Origin: Parvibaculum sp045863935
Lineage (GTDB): Bacteria > Pseudomonadota > Alphaproteobacteria > Parvibaculales > Parvibaculaceae
Length of the DNA: 64,000 nt
Direction: 5' to 3'
NCBI RefSeq assembly: GCF_045863935.1
Contig: NZ_BTVP01000018.1
Coordinates: forward strand, 1 to 64,000
A model generated the notes under the pieces. That model was not told where the DNA came from and searched no databases. It saw only the letters and a program-made list of their open reading frames with translations. The number at the start of each line of letters is the position of its first letter. Within the stretch, counting starts at the first letter, position 1. Below, in pieces: positions 50,338-59,464 of this stretch. Both the position numbers and the translations under genes were made by a program.

Positions 50338-50805
50338 TCAGCCGCAAGTAGCCTCCCCGCCCTCTCCGAACCAGGGGTGGCGGACAAAGTCCCCCTCCCC
50401 GATCCCGAGACGTCGCGTCAGCCCGCCTTTCACCTCGAGAACACCGTTCACGGGCACGCCCGATTCATGGACATCCAGCGTTTCCGGCACGGTCATTTCG
50501 GCAATCCGGGCGATCCGCCCGTCCGCCTCTATGAAAATCATGTCGAGGGGGATGAGCGTATTCATCATCCAGAAATGCGCGGGCGTGCACGCGGGATAGA
50601 AGAAGAGCATGCCGCTGTCTTCGGCAAGCTCCTCCCGGTACATGAGGCCCCTTCGCTGCTCGTCCGGCGTCAGCGCGAGTTCGACGGCAAAGCGGTGCAC
50701 GGCGCCATCTTGCGTCTCGATAACGGCTTCACGCTCGTCGGCTTGAGCACAGGCCCCGAAAAGAAAAAGCAGCGCAAGCGAAGCGGACGCAAACAGCCTT
50801 CGCAT
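50338..50805 (-). CDS. DUF192 family secreted protein
   Basis: 155 aa. Signal peptide (LFASASLALLFLFGACAQA) followed by the DUF192 core: FAVELALTPDEQRRGLMYREELAEDSGMLFFYPACTPAHFWMMNTLIPLDMIFIEADGRI and VLEVKGGLTRRLGIGEGD. Family function unknown; several members sit beside small-molecule stress genes. Overlaps the carbonic-anhydrase-like gene by 1 nt (TGATG), so the genes are translationally coupled. Confidence 0.9.
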   Translation of the reverse strand: MRRLFASASLALLFLFGACAQADEREAVIETQDGAVHRFAVELALTPDEQRRGLMYREELAEDSGMLFFYPACTPAHFWMMNTLIPLDMIFIEADGRIARIAEMTVPETLDVHESGVPVNGVLEVKGGLTRRLGIGEGDFVRHPWFGEGGEATCG

Positions 50806-51335
50806 CAGTCGAGCCGCTTCATCTCGCGCGCATAGCGCTGCCAGTTGTGGACATAGTGATCGGCCGAAAGCCGCAGCGCCTCGGCGGTTTCCTTGTCGAG
50901 CGTGCGGATGACCTTGCCGGGCGAGCCGAGCACCATGGAATAGTCCGGTATCTCCTTGTTCTCGGAGATCAGCGTGTTCGCGCCGATAAGGCAGCCCTTC
51001 CCGATCTTCGTATTGTTGAGCACGATGCTGCCGATGCCGACAAGGCTCCCCTCGCCGATCGTGCAGCCATGCAGCATCACCATATGGCCGATGGTCACGT
51101 TCGCGCCGATGGTGAGCGGCGAACCGGGATCGGTATGCAGCACCGAACCGTCCTGCACGTTGGAATTCTCGCCGATGGTGATGAGTTCGTTGTCGCCGCG
51201 CAGCACCGCGCCAAACCAGACGCTCGCGTTCTTCTCGAGCTTCACATTGCCCATGACTTCCGCATTGGGCGCGATCCAGTATTCGCCTTCTGCGGGCAGG
51301 ATCGGCTTCTTGTCGCCAAGGGCATAAACGGGCAT
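50805..51335 (-). CDS. Gamma-carbonic-anhydrase-family protein
   Basis: 176 aa left-handed beta-helix of hexapeptide repeats. Metal-ligand His: SVLHTDPGSPLTIGANVTIGHMVMLHGCTIG (three His) with the gamma-CA core ASVWFGAVLRGD and NVQDGSVLH. AGGAGGAATTCG precedes the ATG. Such proteins are often true gamma-carbonic anhydrases or relatives; activity is not proven. First gene of the operon with the DUF192 gene. Confidence 0.92.
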   Translation of the reverse strand: MPVYALGDKKPILPAEGEYWIAPNAEVMGNVKLEKNASVWFGAVLRGDNELITIGENSNVQDGSVLHTDPGSPLTIGANVTIGHMVMLHGCTIGEGSLVGIGSIVLNNTKIGKGCLIGANTLISENKEIPDYSMVLGSPGKVIRTLDKETAEALRLSADHYVHNWQRYAREMKRLD

Positions 51336-51425
51336 CTCGAATTCCTCCTCGAACAGGTCGCTTTTGCCGGACTATGGCACGGGTCGCGCGGCGATACGAG
51401 ACTTGCGGAAGCCACCGGAAACAGG

Positions 51426-51443
51426 CTGTCATCGCTCCGTCAA
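51426..51443 (+). promoter_or_regulatory. Pho box upstream of phoX
   Basis: CTGTCAT and CCGTCAA at an 11-bp step, followed 8 bp later by CATAGG, a possible -10. Located 46 bp before the phoX start codon. Matches PhoB activator sites in layout; the gene is a classic phosphate-starvation target. Confidence 0.6.
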
Positions 51444-51488
51444 ACCCGCTGCATAGGCTGGCGGCGGCAACAAGGGGAGTGGCGGCAA

Positions 51489-53474
51489 ATGGCGGGACGG
51501 AAATCCTTCGGCGAGGAACTCGAAGCGGCGGACGACGCGCCGGTGCCGCGCGAGACGTCGCCCTCCCTTGCCACTCTCTGGGAGCGCCGCCTCGCCCGGC
51601 GCGATGTCTTGCGCGGGTTCGGCAAGGCCGCATTGCTCGCCAGCGTCTCGCCCGCCGTCCTCTCGCTCGCCGCCTGCGACGACGCTCCGCAAGCGCGGCC
51701 CGATGCCATTTTCGGCTTCGAGGAAGTGCCGGGCGGCATCGACGAGACGCACCACATCGCCGCCGACCACGATGCGGACATATTGATCCGCTGGGGCGAC
51801 CCCGTCGCGAAGGACATGCCTGCCTTCGACGTGAATGACCAGAGCGCCAGCTCGCAGCTCGCCCGCTTCGGCTACAACAACGACTTTATCGGCTTTGTAC
51901 CCCTCCCCTACGGTTCGGGTGCCAGCGACCGCGGCCTTCTCTGCATCCACCACGAATACACGAACGACAACCTGATGTACCCGGACTACCCGGCCGACGA
52001 TCCGCGCACCTTCTACACGCGCGAGATCGTGGAAATTTCCATGGCCGCGCATGGCGGCACGATTGTCGAGGTCGCGCGCGGCGAAGACGGCCGCTGGCGG
52101 ACGGTGACGGACAGTTCCTATAACCGCCGCATCACCCCGCTCTCCACCGCCATGGCGATATCCGGCCCCGCTGCCGGCCATGACCGCATGAAGACGAACG
52201 AAGATCCCTCCGGAACCGTGGTCATGGGCACCTTCAACAATTGCGCTGGCGGCATCACGCCCTGGGGCACATGGCTCATGTCGGAAGAAAACATCAACTT
52301 CTATTTCGTCGGCGAGAACGCGGATGAGCGCGAAGCCGCGAACCACACCCGCATGGGCGTTCCCGGCAGCCGCTCCTATCCCTGGGGCTATTTCCACAAG
52401 CGCTTCGACCTGTCGCGCGAACCGCACGAGCCGAACCGCTATGGATGGGTCGTCGAGGTCGATCCGCTCGATCCCAACTCGACGCCGGTGAAGCGAACCG
52501 CCCTCGGCCGCTTCAAGCATGAAGGCTGCGAAAACGCCCGGACGGCGGATGGCCGTCTCGCAATCTATATGGGCGACGACCAGGCCTTCGAGTATCTCTA
52601 CAAATTCGTGACCGCCGCGAAAGTCTCCGGCGATCGCGCGGCAAACATGTCGCTTCTGGACGAGGGCACGCTTTATGTCGCCCGCTTCGAGGAAGACGGC
52701 AGCGGCACATGGATGCCGCTTGTTCACGGCGAGAACGGCCTCGACGAGACAAACGGATTCTCCTCGCAGGCCGACGTCATGATCGAGACGCGACGTGCGG
52801 CCGATATCCTCGGCGCCACGCCGCTCGACCGCCCCGAAGACGTCGAACCGAACGAGGCGACGGGCCGCGTCTATGTCGCGCTCACCAACTCGAAGGAGCG
52901 CGAGCAGACCGACGCCGTGAACCCGCGTGCCCGCAATCTCTGGGGACAGATCGTCGAACTCACACCGGCAGGCGGCGATCACGGCGCAACCGCGTTCGCA
53001 TGGACCATGCTCGTGAAATGCGGCGATCCGCGCTTTCCCGCCGTCGGTGCGGAATGGAACCCTGACCTGGGCAGCGACCAATGGTTCGCCTGCCCCGACA
53101 ACATGGCGGTCGACCCCTCCGGCCGTCTCTGGGTCGCGACCGATCAGGGCTCGGGCTGGAACGCGGCATCGGGCGCCGCCGACGGGCTTTACGCCCTCGC
53201 CACAACGGGCGACAAGCGCGGCATCGCGCGGCGCATCTTCCGTGCCCCCGTCGGTGCGGAGGTCTGCGGCCCCTGCTTCACGCCGGACGGCACGACGCTC
53301 TTCCTCGCCGTGCAGCATCCGGGAGCCGACGGCACGAAAGACTTCAAGGGCTTCGAACGCAGCTCCACCTTCGCCGATCCGGCGACGCGCTGGCCCGATT
53401 TCGAGCCCGGCATGCCGCCGCGTCCCTCCGTTCTCGCCATCACGGCGAAGAAAGGCGGCCCCGTCGGCGGCTGA
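51489..53474 (+). CDS. phoX: PhoX-type alkaline phosphatase (DUF839)
   Basis: 661 aa. N-terminal Tat-like signal (RRDVLRGFGKAALLASVSPAVLSLAAC). The DUF839 domain contains YNNDFIGFVPL, LCIHHEYTNDNLMYPDY, NNCAGGITPWGTWLMSEEN, GRFKHEGCENA, IYMGDDQAFEYLYKFV and DNMAVDPSGRLWVATDQG. PhoX enzymes are Ca/Fe-dependent phosphomonoesterases exported by Tat. ATG 51489 follows AAGGGGAG. A Pho box lies upstream. Confidence 0.92.
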   Translation: MAGRKSFGEELEAADDAPVPRETSPSLATLWERRLARRDVLRGFGKAALLASVSPAVLSLAACDDAPQARPDAIFGFEEVPGGIDETHHIAADHDADILIRWGDPVAKDMPAFDVNDQSASSQLARFGYNNDFIGFVPLPYGSGASDRGLLCIHHEYTNDNLMYPDYPADDPRTFYTREIVEISMAAHGGTIVEVARGEDGRWRTVTDSSYNRRITPLSTAMAISGPAAGHDRMKTNEDPSGTVVMGTFNNCAGGITPWGTWLMSEENINFYFVGENADEREAANHTRMGVPGSRSYPWGYFHKRFDLSREPHEPNRYGWVVEVDPLDPNSTPVKRTALGRFKHEGCENARTADGRLAIYMGDDQAFEYLYKFVTAAKVSGDRAANMSLLDEGTLYVARFEEDGSGTWMPLVHGENGLDETNGFSSQADVMIETRRAADILGATPLDRPEDVEPNEATGRVYVALTNSKEREQTDAVNPRARNLWGQIVELTPAGGDHGATAFAWTMLVKCGDPRFPAVGAEWNPDLGSDQWFACPDNMAVDPSGRLWVATDQGSGWNAASGAADGLYALATTGDKRGIARRIFRAPVGAEVCGPCFTPDGTTLFLAVQHPGADGTKDFKGFERSSTFADPATRWPDFEPGMPPRPSVLAITAKKGGPVGG

Positions 53475-53577
53475 CGCGGGTTGCGCCTCGCGTCCCGATG
53501 CCCCAATCTCGGTTTGCGGCACCGTTGAAGGTCGGCTGGGCCAAAGCCGTCCGCACTGCGAGAGGGGCGTTTCCCGC

Positions 53578-54633
53578 ATGCGTTTTCTGGTCAGTCTCGT
53601 CGTCTTCCTGCTCGTCCTCCCCCTCGCCTTCATGGCGGCCTATGAGCGGGGATTACTCGACGAATACGTGCCGGAGGATGCTCTCCCGGCCGAACCCTTC
53701 ATCAAGGCGGAACTTTCGGAGGCGACGAGCGGACCGGATTTGAGCCGCCGCATAAACGGCGCGCTCGACGAAAACGCCTATGACGACGCGGTGATGTATG
53801 CCGAAATCGCGGCATGGGCGGAGATGCCGCTCGACCCCGATACGCAAATGCGTCTCGACGCCGAAAATGCCTTCGCGCGCAGCGTGACCCGCAACACGAG
53901 CAGCTTCGTCACCGGTTTCGTCACCGGCGAAGGCGGCGACACGCCGGCCTTCATGGGCGCCATGGCGTCCGACCTGACCGTGGTCGGCGATGTCCGCGAC
54001 ATTGGCAGCGAAGGCGGGAAGCTCGTGCGCGGCGAGGAATATTCGCAAATGATCCTCGGCCTTTCCGTCGTCGGCCTTGCCGCGACCACGGCCACCGTCG
54101 CAACGGGCGGCGGCGGCCTTCCCGCGCGCATCGGCGTCTCGATCCTCAAGGTCGCGAAGAAAGCCGGAACGGTAACCGCCGGTTTCACGCGCGATATCGT
54201 CCGTGTCCTTCAGGAGGCAGTGAATTTCGACAAGCTCGGCACCACGCTGCGCGCCGTCGACCTCTCCGACACCGCGGCGACCCGCCGCGCCATCGCCGAT
54301 TATGCCGGCGGCGTATCGATGGCGAAGGTGACGCCCATCCTTGGCGATGTGGCGGCGCTCGAACGCGCGGCAGGGCCCGCCGAAACGGTGCGCCTGATGA
54401 AATATGTGGACAACACGGACGATCTTGCCCGCATCGGCAAGATGAGCGGAACGCTCGGCACGAAAACGCGCGGCGTCATCGAGATCACCGGCAAGACGGG
54501 CCTGCGCGCCTTCAAGACGGCATGGAACCTGGTGCTGATCGCACTTGGATGGATTTGGGCAATCGTGGGCGGCATCGGCGCTCTTTTTGCGACCGCGCTC
54601 GGCCGCCGCGTCATGCGCCGCCGAAGCGCTTGA
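53578..54633 (+). CDS. Membrane protein of unknown function
   Basis: 351 aa. An N-terminal signal anchor (LVSLVVFLLVLPLAFMAAYE), a soluble Ala/Glu-rich region, one hydrophobic segment near 155-175 (LGLSVVGLAATTATVATGGGG) and a C-terminal pair (LVLIALGWIWAIVGGIGALFATALG). No family recognised. Starts 103 nt after phoX. Confidence 0.7.
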   Translation: MRFLVSLVVFLLVLPLAFMAAYERGLLDEYVPEDALPAEPFIKAELSEATSGPDLSRRINGALDENAYDDAVMYAEIAAWAEMPLDPDTQMRLDAENAFARSVTRNTSSFVTGFVTGEGGDTPAFMGAMASDLTVVGDVRDIGSEGGKLVRGEEYSQMILGLSVVGLAATTATVATGGGGLPARIGVSILKVAKKAGTVTAGFTRDIVRVLQEAVNFDKLGTTLRAVDLSDTAATRRAIADYAGGVSMAKVTPILGDVAALERAAGPAETVRLMKYVDNTDDLARIGKMSGTLGTKTRGVIEITGKTGLRAFKTAWNLVLIALGWIWAIVGGIGALFATALGRRVMRRRSA

Positions 54634-54637
54634 CCGC

Positions 54638-54976
54638 TCAGGCCGCGAGCATCACGCCGAGAAGAAAGAGACCCGAGAGGAAGCTCCACATCGTCGCGAT
54701 GCAGCCCGAAAGCAGCATCCAGAAGGGAGGCCTGTTCTCGAAGACCTGCGCGCGCAGCGCGTTGCGCAGGATCACGGTGGGTCCGGCGAAGATCAGCGTG
54801 AAAACGCCGATCATTTGCCACATCATCGTTTCCGAATGGAGCTGAAAGCTCGGCGGCTTGTTGGTGACGAGCCGGTAGAAACTGCTGGTAAGTCCCGCCG
54901 CGACGAAGCCTGTCGCGATCGAAAAGAAGAAAGCCGAGATTTCGTTCATTTGCCCCGCCACATGTATCGTACTCAT
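54638..54976 (-). CDS. Small membrane protein of unknown function
   Basis: 112 aa with about three hydrophobic segments (FFFSIATGFVAAGLTSSFY, MIGVFTLIFAGPTVIL, MLLSGCIATMWSFLSGLFLLGVMLAA). Overlaps the upstream gene by 4 nt, so the two are coupled. Convergent with the previous gene. No family recognised. Confidence 0.7.
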   Translation of the reverse strand: MSTIHVAGQMNEISAFFFSIATGFVAAGLTSSFYRLVTNKPPSFQLHSETMMWQMIGVFTLIFAGPTVILRNALRAQVFENRPPFWMLLSGCIATMWSFLSGLFLLGVMLAA

Positions 54977-55359
54977 TCGGCCCGGCGCGCCTGCCCGGCG
55001 CCCGTGTCGATCCCCGCGATGATTTGATTGGCCACCTCGGCGAGACGCATCTGCGCCGCTGCGACCGCGAATTCCGGAATGACCTGCTGATCGAGCAGCC
55101 GGACGAGCTCGGGATCGCCGAGCGCCCGCATCAGCTCTTCGCCCGGCGCGCCCTCTGCCTTCGCCGCGATTTCCGCCAGCAGCGGAGAGCGGTCGCCCAG
55201 CGCCACTTCCCTTTCGCCGATACGGCAGGAAGCGAAATCCGCCTCGCAGGAAACCTGCGGCAGGGCGAAGGCCCCGCCATCCCCGTCGAGGGGCATGTGC
55301 CCCCCGAAGGCGAAGAAGGCGCCTGCGATCATCAGCGATTTGAAAACGAACCTGGTCAT
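54973..55359 (-). CDS. Small secreted protein of unknown function
   Basis: 128 aa. Signal-like N-terminus (RFVFKSLMIAGAFFAFGG), two Cys (VSCEADFASCRIGER) in the likely mature start, and a helical C-terminus (MRLAEVANQIIAGIDTG). Starts at ATG 55359 after AAGGCGG. Coupled to the 112-aa membrane protein gene. Confidence 0.65.
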   Translation of the reverse strand: MTRFVFKSLMIAGAFFAFGGHMPLDGDGGAFALPQVSCEADFASCRIGEREVALGDRSPLLAEIAAKAEGAPGEELMRALGDPELVRLLDQQVIPEFAVAAAQMRLAEVANQIIAGIDTGAGQARRAE

Positions 55360-55575
55360 GCCGCCTTGTCCGCAAGCGGCATACCAGCGCCGGCCGCGCC
55401 CCCGCACGCGCCAGCCGTAATTTGAAATGATCTTTTAATTTCAGCGGGTTATAAGGATAAAGGCAGGGATCGGCCTCTCCGGTCCGAGGGCCATTGCAAG
55501 GGCCGCCCGTGCCGGTTTGCGCCGGGCGCTGTATCGATACGGAACAACCGCACCAGACCGGCTGGGAGTGAGAAA

Positions 55576-56340
55576 GTGGCGCGACGCAATCGATCGGACG
55601 ACGAACTGGTCAGGGAGCGGCCCGCCTGGATCATCCCGCTCCTCGTGCTCGTCGGTGTGCTGATCTTCTCCGGCGCCTTCCTCTATTACTATTTCGGGCC
55701 AACTCCCGCCGAGATTCTCGGACAGGACCCGCGCGCCAGCGCTGCCGAAGCGAAGATCGAGGTCATTGTCGGCAACACCCGCTTCCTGATCCCCGAGCAC
55801 TACACGCGCTATCCGAGCCAGCGCGCCGGCGGGCGTCAGCAGGCAATGGACATGCACGCCCTGCTGCCCGATCTCGCGCCCTGGTCGCCGGACAGGCAGG
55901 ATGAGTTCAGCGACAACTCGCTGCGCTCCGAGGTCGTCTATTTCTCGCTGCGGGAAAAGGCGGCGCCGCTCAATTCGGCGCGGCGCTTCAAGACCATCTA
56001 CTCGAAATATCTCTCGGCAAGCGAGCCGCAGCCGGGTCCTGACGGGCTCGAGCTTTACACGTTCAACGAAAAATCGGGATACGCCGGACAGGATCTTCTG
56101 GTTGGCAAGGATGCGGAGGATCGCATGACGCTCCTCCTCTGCGACCGCAGAAGCGCGCTGGTCGAAAGCCCCAATTGCTCGCGCTCGCTTCTTCTCGGGC
56201 CGAACCTCGAACTCGACTATCGCTACAAGCGCGAACACCTCGACGACTGGCGCGCGATAGACGACGCGGTCACCTCACTCGTCCGCAACATGGAATCGGT
56301 CGAGCCGGTGGACGACCTTCAGGGGCCGATACTGGATTGA
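55576..56340 (+). CDS. Single-pass membrane protein of unknown function
   Basis: 254 aa. A short basic N-terminus, one TM segment (WIIPLLVLVGVLIFSGAFLYYYFG) and a ~200-residue periplasmic domain with no recognised family (TRFLIPEHYTRYPSQRAGG; LCDRRSALVESPNCSRSLLLGPNLELDYRYKREHLDDW). The start is GTG 55576 after GGGAGTGAG. Confidence 0.7.
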   Translation: MARRNRSDDELVRERPAWIIPLLVLVGVLIFSGAFLYYYFGPTPAEILGQDPRASAAEAKIEVIVGNTRFLIPEHYTRYPSQRAGGRQQAMDMHALLPDLAPWSPDRQDEFSDNSLRSEVVYFSLREKAAPLNSARRFKTIYSKYLSASEPQPGPDGLELYTFNEKSGYAGQDLLVGKDAEDRMTLLLCDRRSALVESPNCSRSLLLGPNLELDYRYKREHLDDWRAIDDAVTSLVRNMESVEPVDDLQGPILD

Positions 56341-56355
56341 GGTTGAGGCCCGGCC

Positions 56356-56568
56356 TCAGGACGCCAGATCGATATCGAGGATCGCCATGTTGAAGGCGTA
56401 GGAAACCTCGCCCTCATCGACATCCTTGAAAATCACGCCGATGAACTCATCGCCGATATTCACCTCGGCAGAGTCATCCTTCTGCGGGCGTTGGCGCACC
56501 ACGATCGACGGCAGCTCGAATTTCCGGCGCAGATAGGCCTCGAGGCGCTGAATTTCGGTCTTGTCCAA
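56356..56568 (-). CDS. DUF3126 family protein
   Basis: 70 aa, complete: DKTEIQRLEAYLRRKFELPSIVVRQRPQKDDSAEVNIGDEFIGVIFKDVDEGEVSYAFNMAILDIDL. The family is small, conserved in alphaproteobacteria and of unknown function. The start is TTG at 56568, 5-6 nt after GGGAGAG; no ATG is available in the conserved region. Confidence 0.88.
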   Translation of the reverse strand: MDKTEIQRLEAYLRRKFELPSIVVRQRPQKDDSAEVNIGDEFIGVIFKDVDEGEVSYAFNMAILDIDLAS

Positions 56569-56780
56569 GAAGCTCTCCCATCGACGCTGGATTCCGGGTG
56601 GATAGGCGGCCCGATGGCCACCGCACCGAGGTTGTAACCATTTGACGCGGCCGGTGCAAACCCGGGAGCCTTGGCGCTTGGTCCCCACTGCCCTGCGGCG
56701 CTTGGTCCAATGTGCGGCTTTCCCGCCCTGTGCAACCCTTTCTGCAGGGTGAGGGAGAAACAGGCAGAGGAACAGGCGCA
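56569..56780. other. Gap upstream of the DUF3126 gene
   Basis: About 210 bp. It holds a repeated CGCTTGGTCC (two copies near 56676 and 56699) and otherwise nothing recognisable. Confidence 0.3.
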
Positions 56781-56927
56781 ATGTCGCGACGCGCCCGGAA
56801 ATTACTCATATTCGTAGCGATCGCGTTGACGGCGGCGGCGCTCATCAGCCTCGCGCAATCGCGTTTTCCGCCGGCCCCGGGCGAGGCCGGCGAACAGCGC
56901 GCCCTCCTCGCCCCGGCCCCGCGTTAG
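56781..56927 (+). CDS. Possible 48-aa membrane peptide
   Basis: A single hydrophobic segment (KLLIFVAIALTAAALISLA) after a basic start and before a Pro/Ala-rich tail. AGAGGAACAGG precedes the ATG. Short and without recognised family, so it may be a chance frame. Confidence 0.4.
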   Translation: MSRRARKLLIFVAIALTAAALISLAQSRFPPAPGEAGEQRALLAPAPR

Positions 56928-56937
56928 GGCCAACGGT

Positions 56938-57744
56938 CTAGCGCGTCGTATAGCCGCCATCGACGACGACTTCCGATCCCGTCATGAAGCTCGCCTCGTC
57001 GCTCGCGAGGAAAAGAACGGCATTGGCGATCTCGTCCGCAATGCCGAGCCGGCCCACGGGATGCAGCATGATGAGAAGCTCGCGCATCTCGTTCGGCCCC
57101 ACCGATTGTCCCTGCACCACGCCGCGATTCAGCGCGTCGCGCACCAGCGGCGTGTCGATATAGCCCGGATGCACCGAGTTCACGCGGATGTTGTATCCCG
57201 CTTCCGCGCATTCGAGCGCCGCCGACTTCGTCAGCAATCGCACGCCGCCCTTCGCCGCATTGTAGTCGCTGGCATTGGGTTGCCCGACAAGTCCGAGGAT
57301 CGATGAAATATTGATGATGGAGCCGCCCGCGCCGCCTTTCGACGTGTATTTCTTGATCGTACGGATGCCGTGTTTGCAGCCGAGAAACACGCTGTCGAGG
57401 TCCACCGCAATGGTGTGTCTCCACGAGGCGAGCGTCTTCTCCTCAATGGGCCCGCCTTCCGGCGCGATACCCGCATTGTTGACGACGACGTGCAGTCCGC
57501 CGAAGCGGCTCTCGGCATGTTGCGCCACGGCCTCCCATTCCGCCTCGTTCACCACATCGTGCTTGATGAACGTGGCTTCGCCGCCATCATTCGCAATGGC
57601 GTCGGCAACCGCCTGCCCCCCCGCCTCGTCGAGATCGCTGCAAACGACTTTCGCGCCTTCCCGCGCCAGCGCTTTCGCCGTCGCCGCGCCGATACCTTTT
57701 GCCGCGCCCGTAACAATTGCGACCTTCCCCTGCATCCGACCCAT
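56938..57744 (-). CDS. SDR-family oxidoreductase
   Basis: 268 aa classical short-chain dehydrogenase. Cofactor motif VAIVTGAAKGIGAATAKAL with Asp37 (CSDLDEAGG) favouring NAD(H); NNAG at ~89-92; catalytic Ser in INISSILG and the YNAAK pair at the active site; HPGYIDTP. Resembles alcohol/cyclopentanol and 3-hydroxyacyl dehydrogenases. Substrate unknown. Confidence 0.93.
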   Translation of the reverse strand: MGRMQGKVAIVTGAAKGIGAATAKALAREGAKVVCSDLDEAGGQAVADAIANDGGEATFIKHDVVNEAEWEAVAQHAESRFGGLHVVVNNAGIAPEGGPIEEKTLASWRHTIAVDLDSVFLGCKHGIRTIKKYTSKGGAGGSIINISSILGLVGQPNASDYNAAKGGVRLLTKSAALECAEAGYNIRVNSVHPGYIDTPLVRDALNRGVVQGQSVGPNEMRELLIMLHPVGRLGIADEIANAVLFLASDEASFMTGSEVVVDGGYTTR

Positions 57745-57902
57745 TTTCTGTCATCTCCCTTGTCGTTATGATTTGTTTTGACGCCATCTTGCCGTGCCGG
57801 ATGTCCTGCGCAAAGCGCGAAAGCGCCCATCCTCATGCTATAGGTGTCCCAGCAAGCCTGCCCCACCCCGAAAAACGGGGACAACAACGAACCGGAGAAG
57901 AA

Positions 57903-58178
57903 ATGGCCGTCGCCCTGCTGATTACCTTCGAAACCTCGCAAGCCGACCACATCGTGACGCAGCTCCGCGCCTACAAGGAACGCGAGTTCGACCGCAACCC
58001 GCCCAGGGGCTTCATCTCCTCGAGCATTTCCGAGGACGGCGGCAAGGTGATCTTCCGCAGCGAATGGCAAGACGACGACGCGCTGGAGAACACGCGCGAC
58101 AGCGCACCCTTCGAAGCCTGTCTCGACCTCTGCGACATCTACGCGGACGATCGGAACGACAAAAAAATCGAGATCTGA
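57903..58178 (+). CDS. Small ABM-like protein
   Basis: 91 aa. LLITFETSQADHIVTQLRAYKEREFDRN and GKVIFRSEWQDDDALENTRDSAPFE recall the dimeric alpha/beta barrel (ABM) fold of small monooxygenases, but catalytic residues are not evident. GGAGAAGAA precedes the ATG. Followed 5 nt later by the FAD oxidoreductase gene, so the two are co-transcribed. Confidence 0.6.
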   Translation: MAVALLITFETSQADHIVTQLRAYKEREFDRNPPRGFISSSISEDGGKVIFRSEWQDDDALENTRDSAPFEACLDLCDIYADDRNDKKIEI

Positions 58179-58183
58179 CCCGC

Positions 58184-59455
58184 ATGTCCCATCCCCCTTC
58201 CTGGTACGCCGCAACGGCAAACGACAAAACGCCCCCCTCGCCTCTGGCGGGCGATGCGCAAGCCGATGTCTGCATCGTCGGCGCGGGCTATACCGGCCTC
58301 TCCGCGGCGCTGCATCTCGCCGAACGCGGATACTCGGTCATCGTGCTCGAAGCCGAACGCGTCGGCTGGGGCGCGTCGGGCCGCAATGGCGGTCAGCTCG
58401 GTCTCGGTCAGCGCAAGGACCAGCGCTCGCTTGAGGAGGCGCTGGGCAAGAAATGGGCGCGGCGGCTCTGGGACCTCGGCCTCGAAAGCAACGCGCTGGT
58501 GAAGGACCTCATCGCGCGCCACAACATCGTTTGCGATCTGAAACCGGGCCTCATCCATGCGGGCTGGAAGCGCGGCGATGCGAAATGGTTGAAGGAGGAG
58601 GTGGAGCACCTCGCCGGCAACTACGGCTACACGAAGATGCGCTATGTCGAACGCGATGAGTTGCGGGAGATGGTCGCGACCGACTGCTATCACGGCGGCA
58701 TCCTCGAAGAAGAAGGCGCCCATCTCCATCCGCTGAACTACGCGCTCGGCCTTGCCCGCGCGGCCCGCGAGAAGGGCGTGCGCATCCACGAACAATCGCC
58801 CGTCATCGAAGTGACGCGGACCGATCCCGCCACCGTCCGCACGGCCCGCGGCACGGTGCGCGCGAAACACGTCGTCCTCGCCTGCAACGGTTATCTCGGC
58901 AAGCTCGAGCCGCGCGTCGCCGGCACCATCATGCCGATCAACAATTTCATCGTCGCGACGGAGCCTCTGGGTGAACGCGCCCGCGAACTCATCCGCGACG
59001 ACGCCTGCGTGCAGGACACCAAATTCGTCATCGACTACTACCGCCTCTCAGGAGATGGACGTCTGCTCTTCGGCGGCGGCGAAAGCTATTCGCCGAAATT
59101 CCCGTCCGACATCGCCGCCTTCGTGCGAAAGCCCATGCTCCGCGTCTTCCCGCAATTGAAGGATGTGCGCATCGACTATGCCTGGGGCGGCACACTCGCG
59201 ATCACCATGACGCGCCTGCCGAATTTCGGCCGCCTCGCGCCCAATATCGTCTTCGCGCATGGCTATTCGGGCCAGGGCATCAACATCGCGACGCTGGGCG
59301 GCAAGCTGATTGCGGAAGCCATCGCTGGACAGGCCGAGCGCTTCGACGTCATGGCGAAACTCAAGACGCCGAAATTCCCCGGCGGCACGTGGCTCCGCTA
59401 TCCCGGCCTCGTCGCTGGAATGATCTTCTATGCGTTGAAGGACAGGCTGCCCTGA
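58184..59455 (+). CDS. FAD-dependent oxidoreductase (DAO/PuuB-like)
   Basis: 423 aa. Dinucleotide fold DVCIVGAGYTGLSAALHLAERGYSVIVLEAERVGWGASGRNGGQLG; the ATEP and WGGTLAITMTRLPNFGRL regions and YSGQGINIATLGGKLIAEAI are characteristic of the DAO superfamily that includes gamma-glutamylputrescine oxidase. Oxidises an amine or amino acid; substrate not determined. In operon with the preceding small gene. Confidence 0.9.
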   Translation: MSHPPSWYAATANDKTPPSPLAGDAQADVCIVGAGYTGLSAALHLAERGYSVIVLEAERVGWGASGRNGGQLGLGQRKDQRSLEEALGKKWARRLWDLGLESNALVKDLIARHNIVCDLKPGLIHAGWKRGDAKWLKEEVEHLAGNYGYTKMRYVERDELREMVATDCYHGGILEEEGAHLHPLNYALGLARAAREKGVRIHEQSPVIEVTRTDPATVRTARGTVRAKHVVLACNGYLGKLEPRVAGTIMPINNFIVATEPLGERARELIRDDACVQDTKFVIDYYRLSGDGRLLFGGGESYSPKFPSDIAAFVRKPMLRVFPQLKDVRIDYAWGGTLAITMTRLPNFGRLAPNIVFAHGYSGQGINIATLGGKLIAEAIAGQAERFDVMAKLKTPKFPGGTWLRYPGLVAGMIFYALKDRLP

Positions 59456-59464
59456 GAGGTGTCG

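Noticed and set aside
51429..53633. 734-codon open frame opposite phoX
   Set aside because: Shadow of phoX; no motif, atypical Arg/Val/Gly composition.
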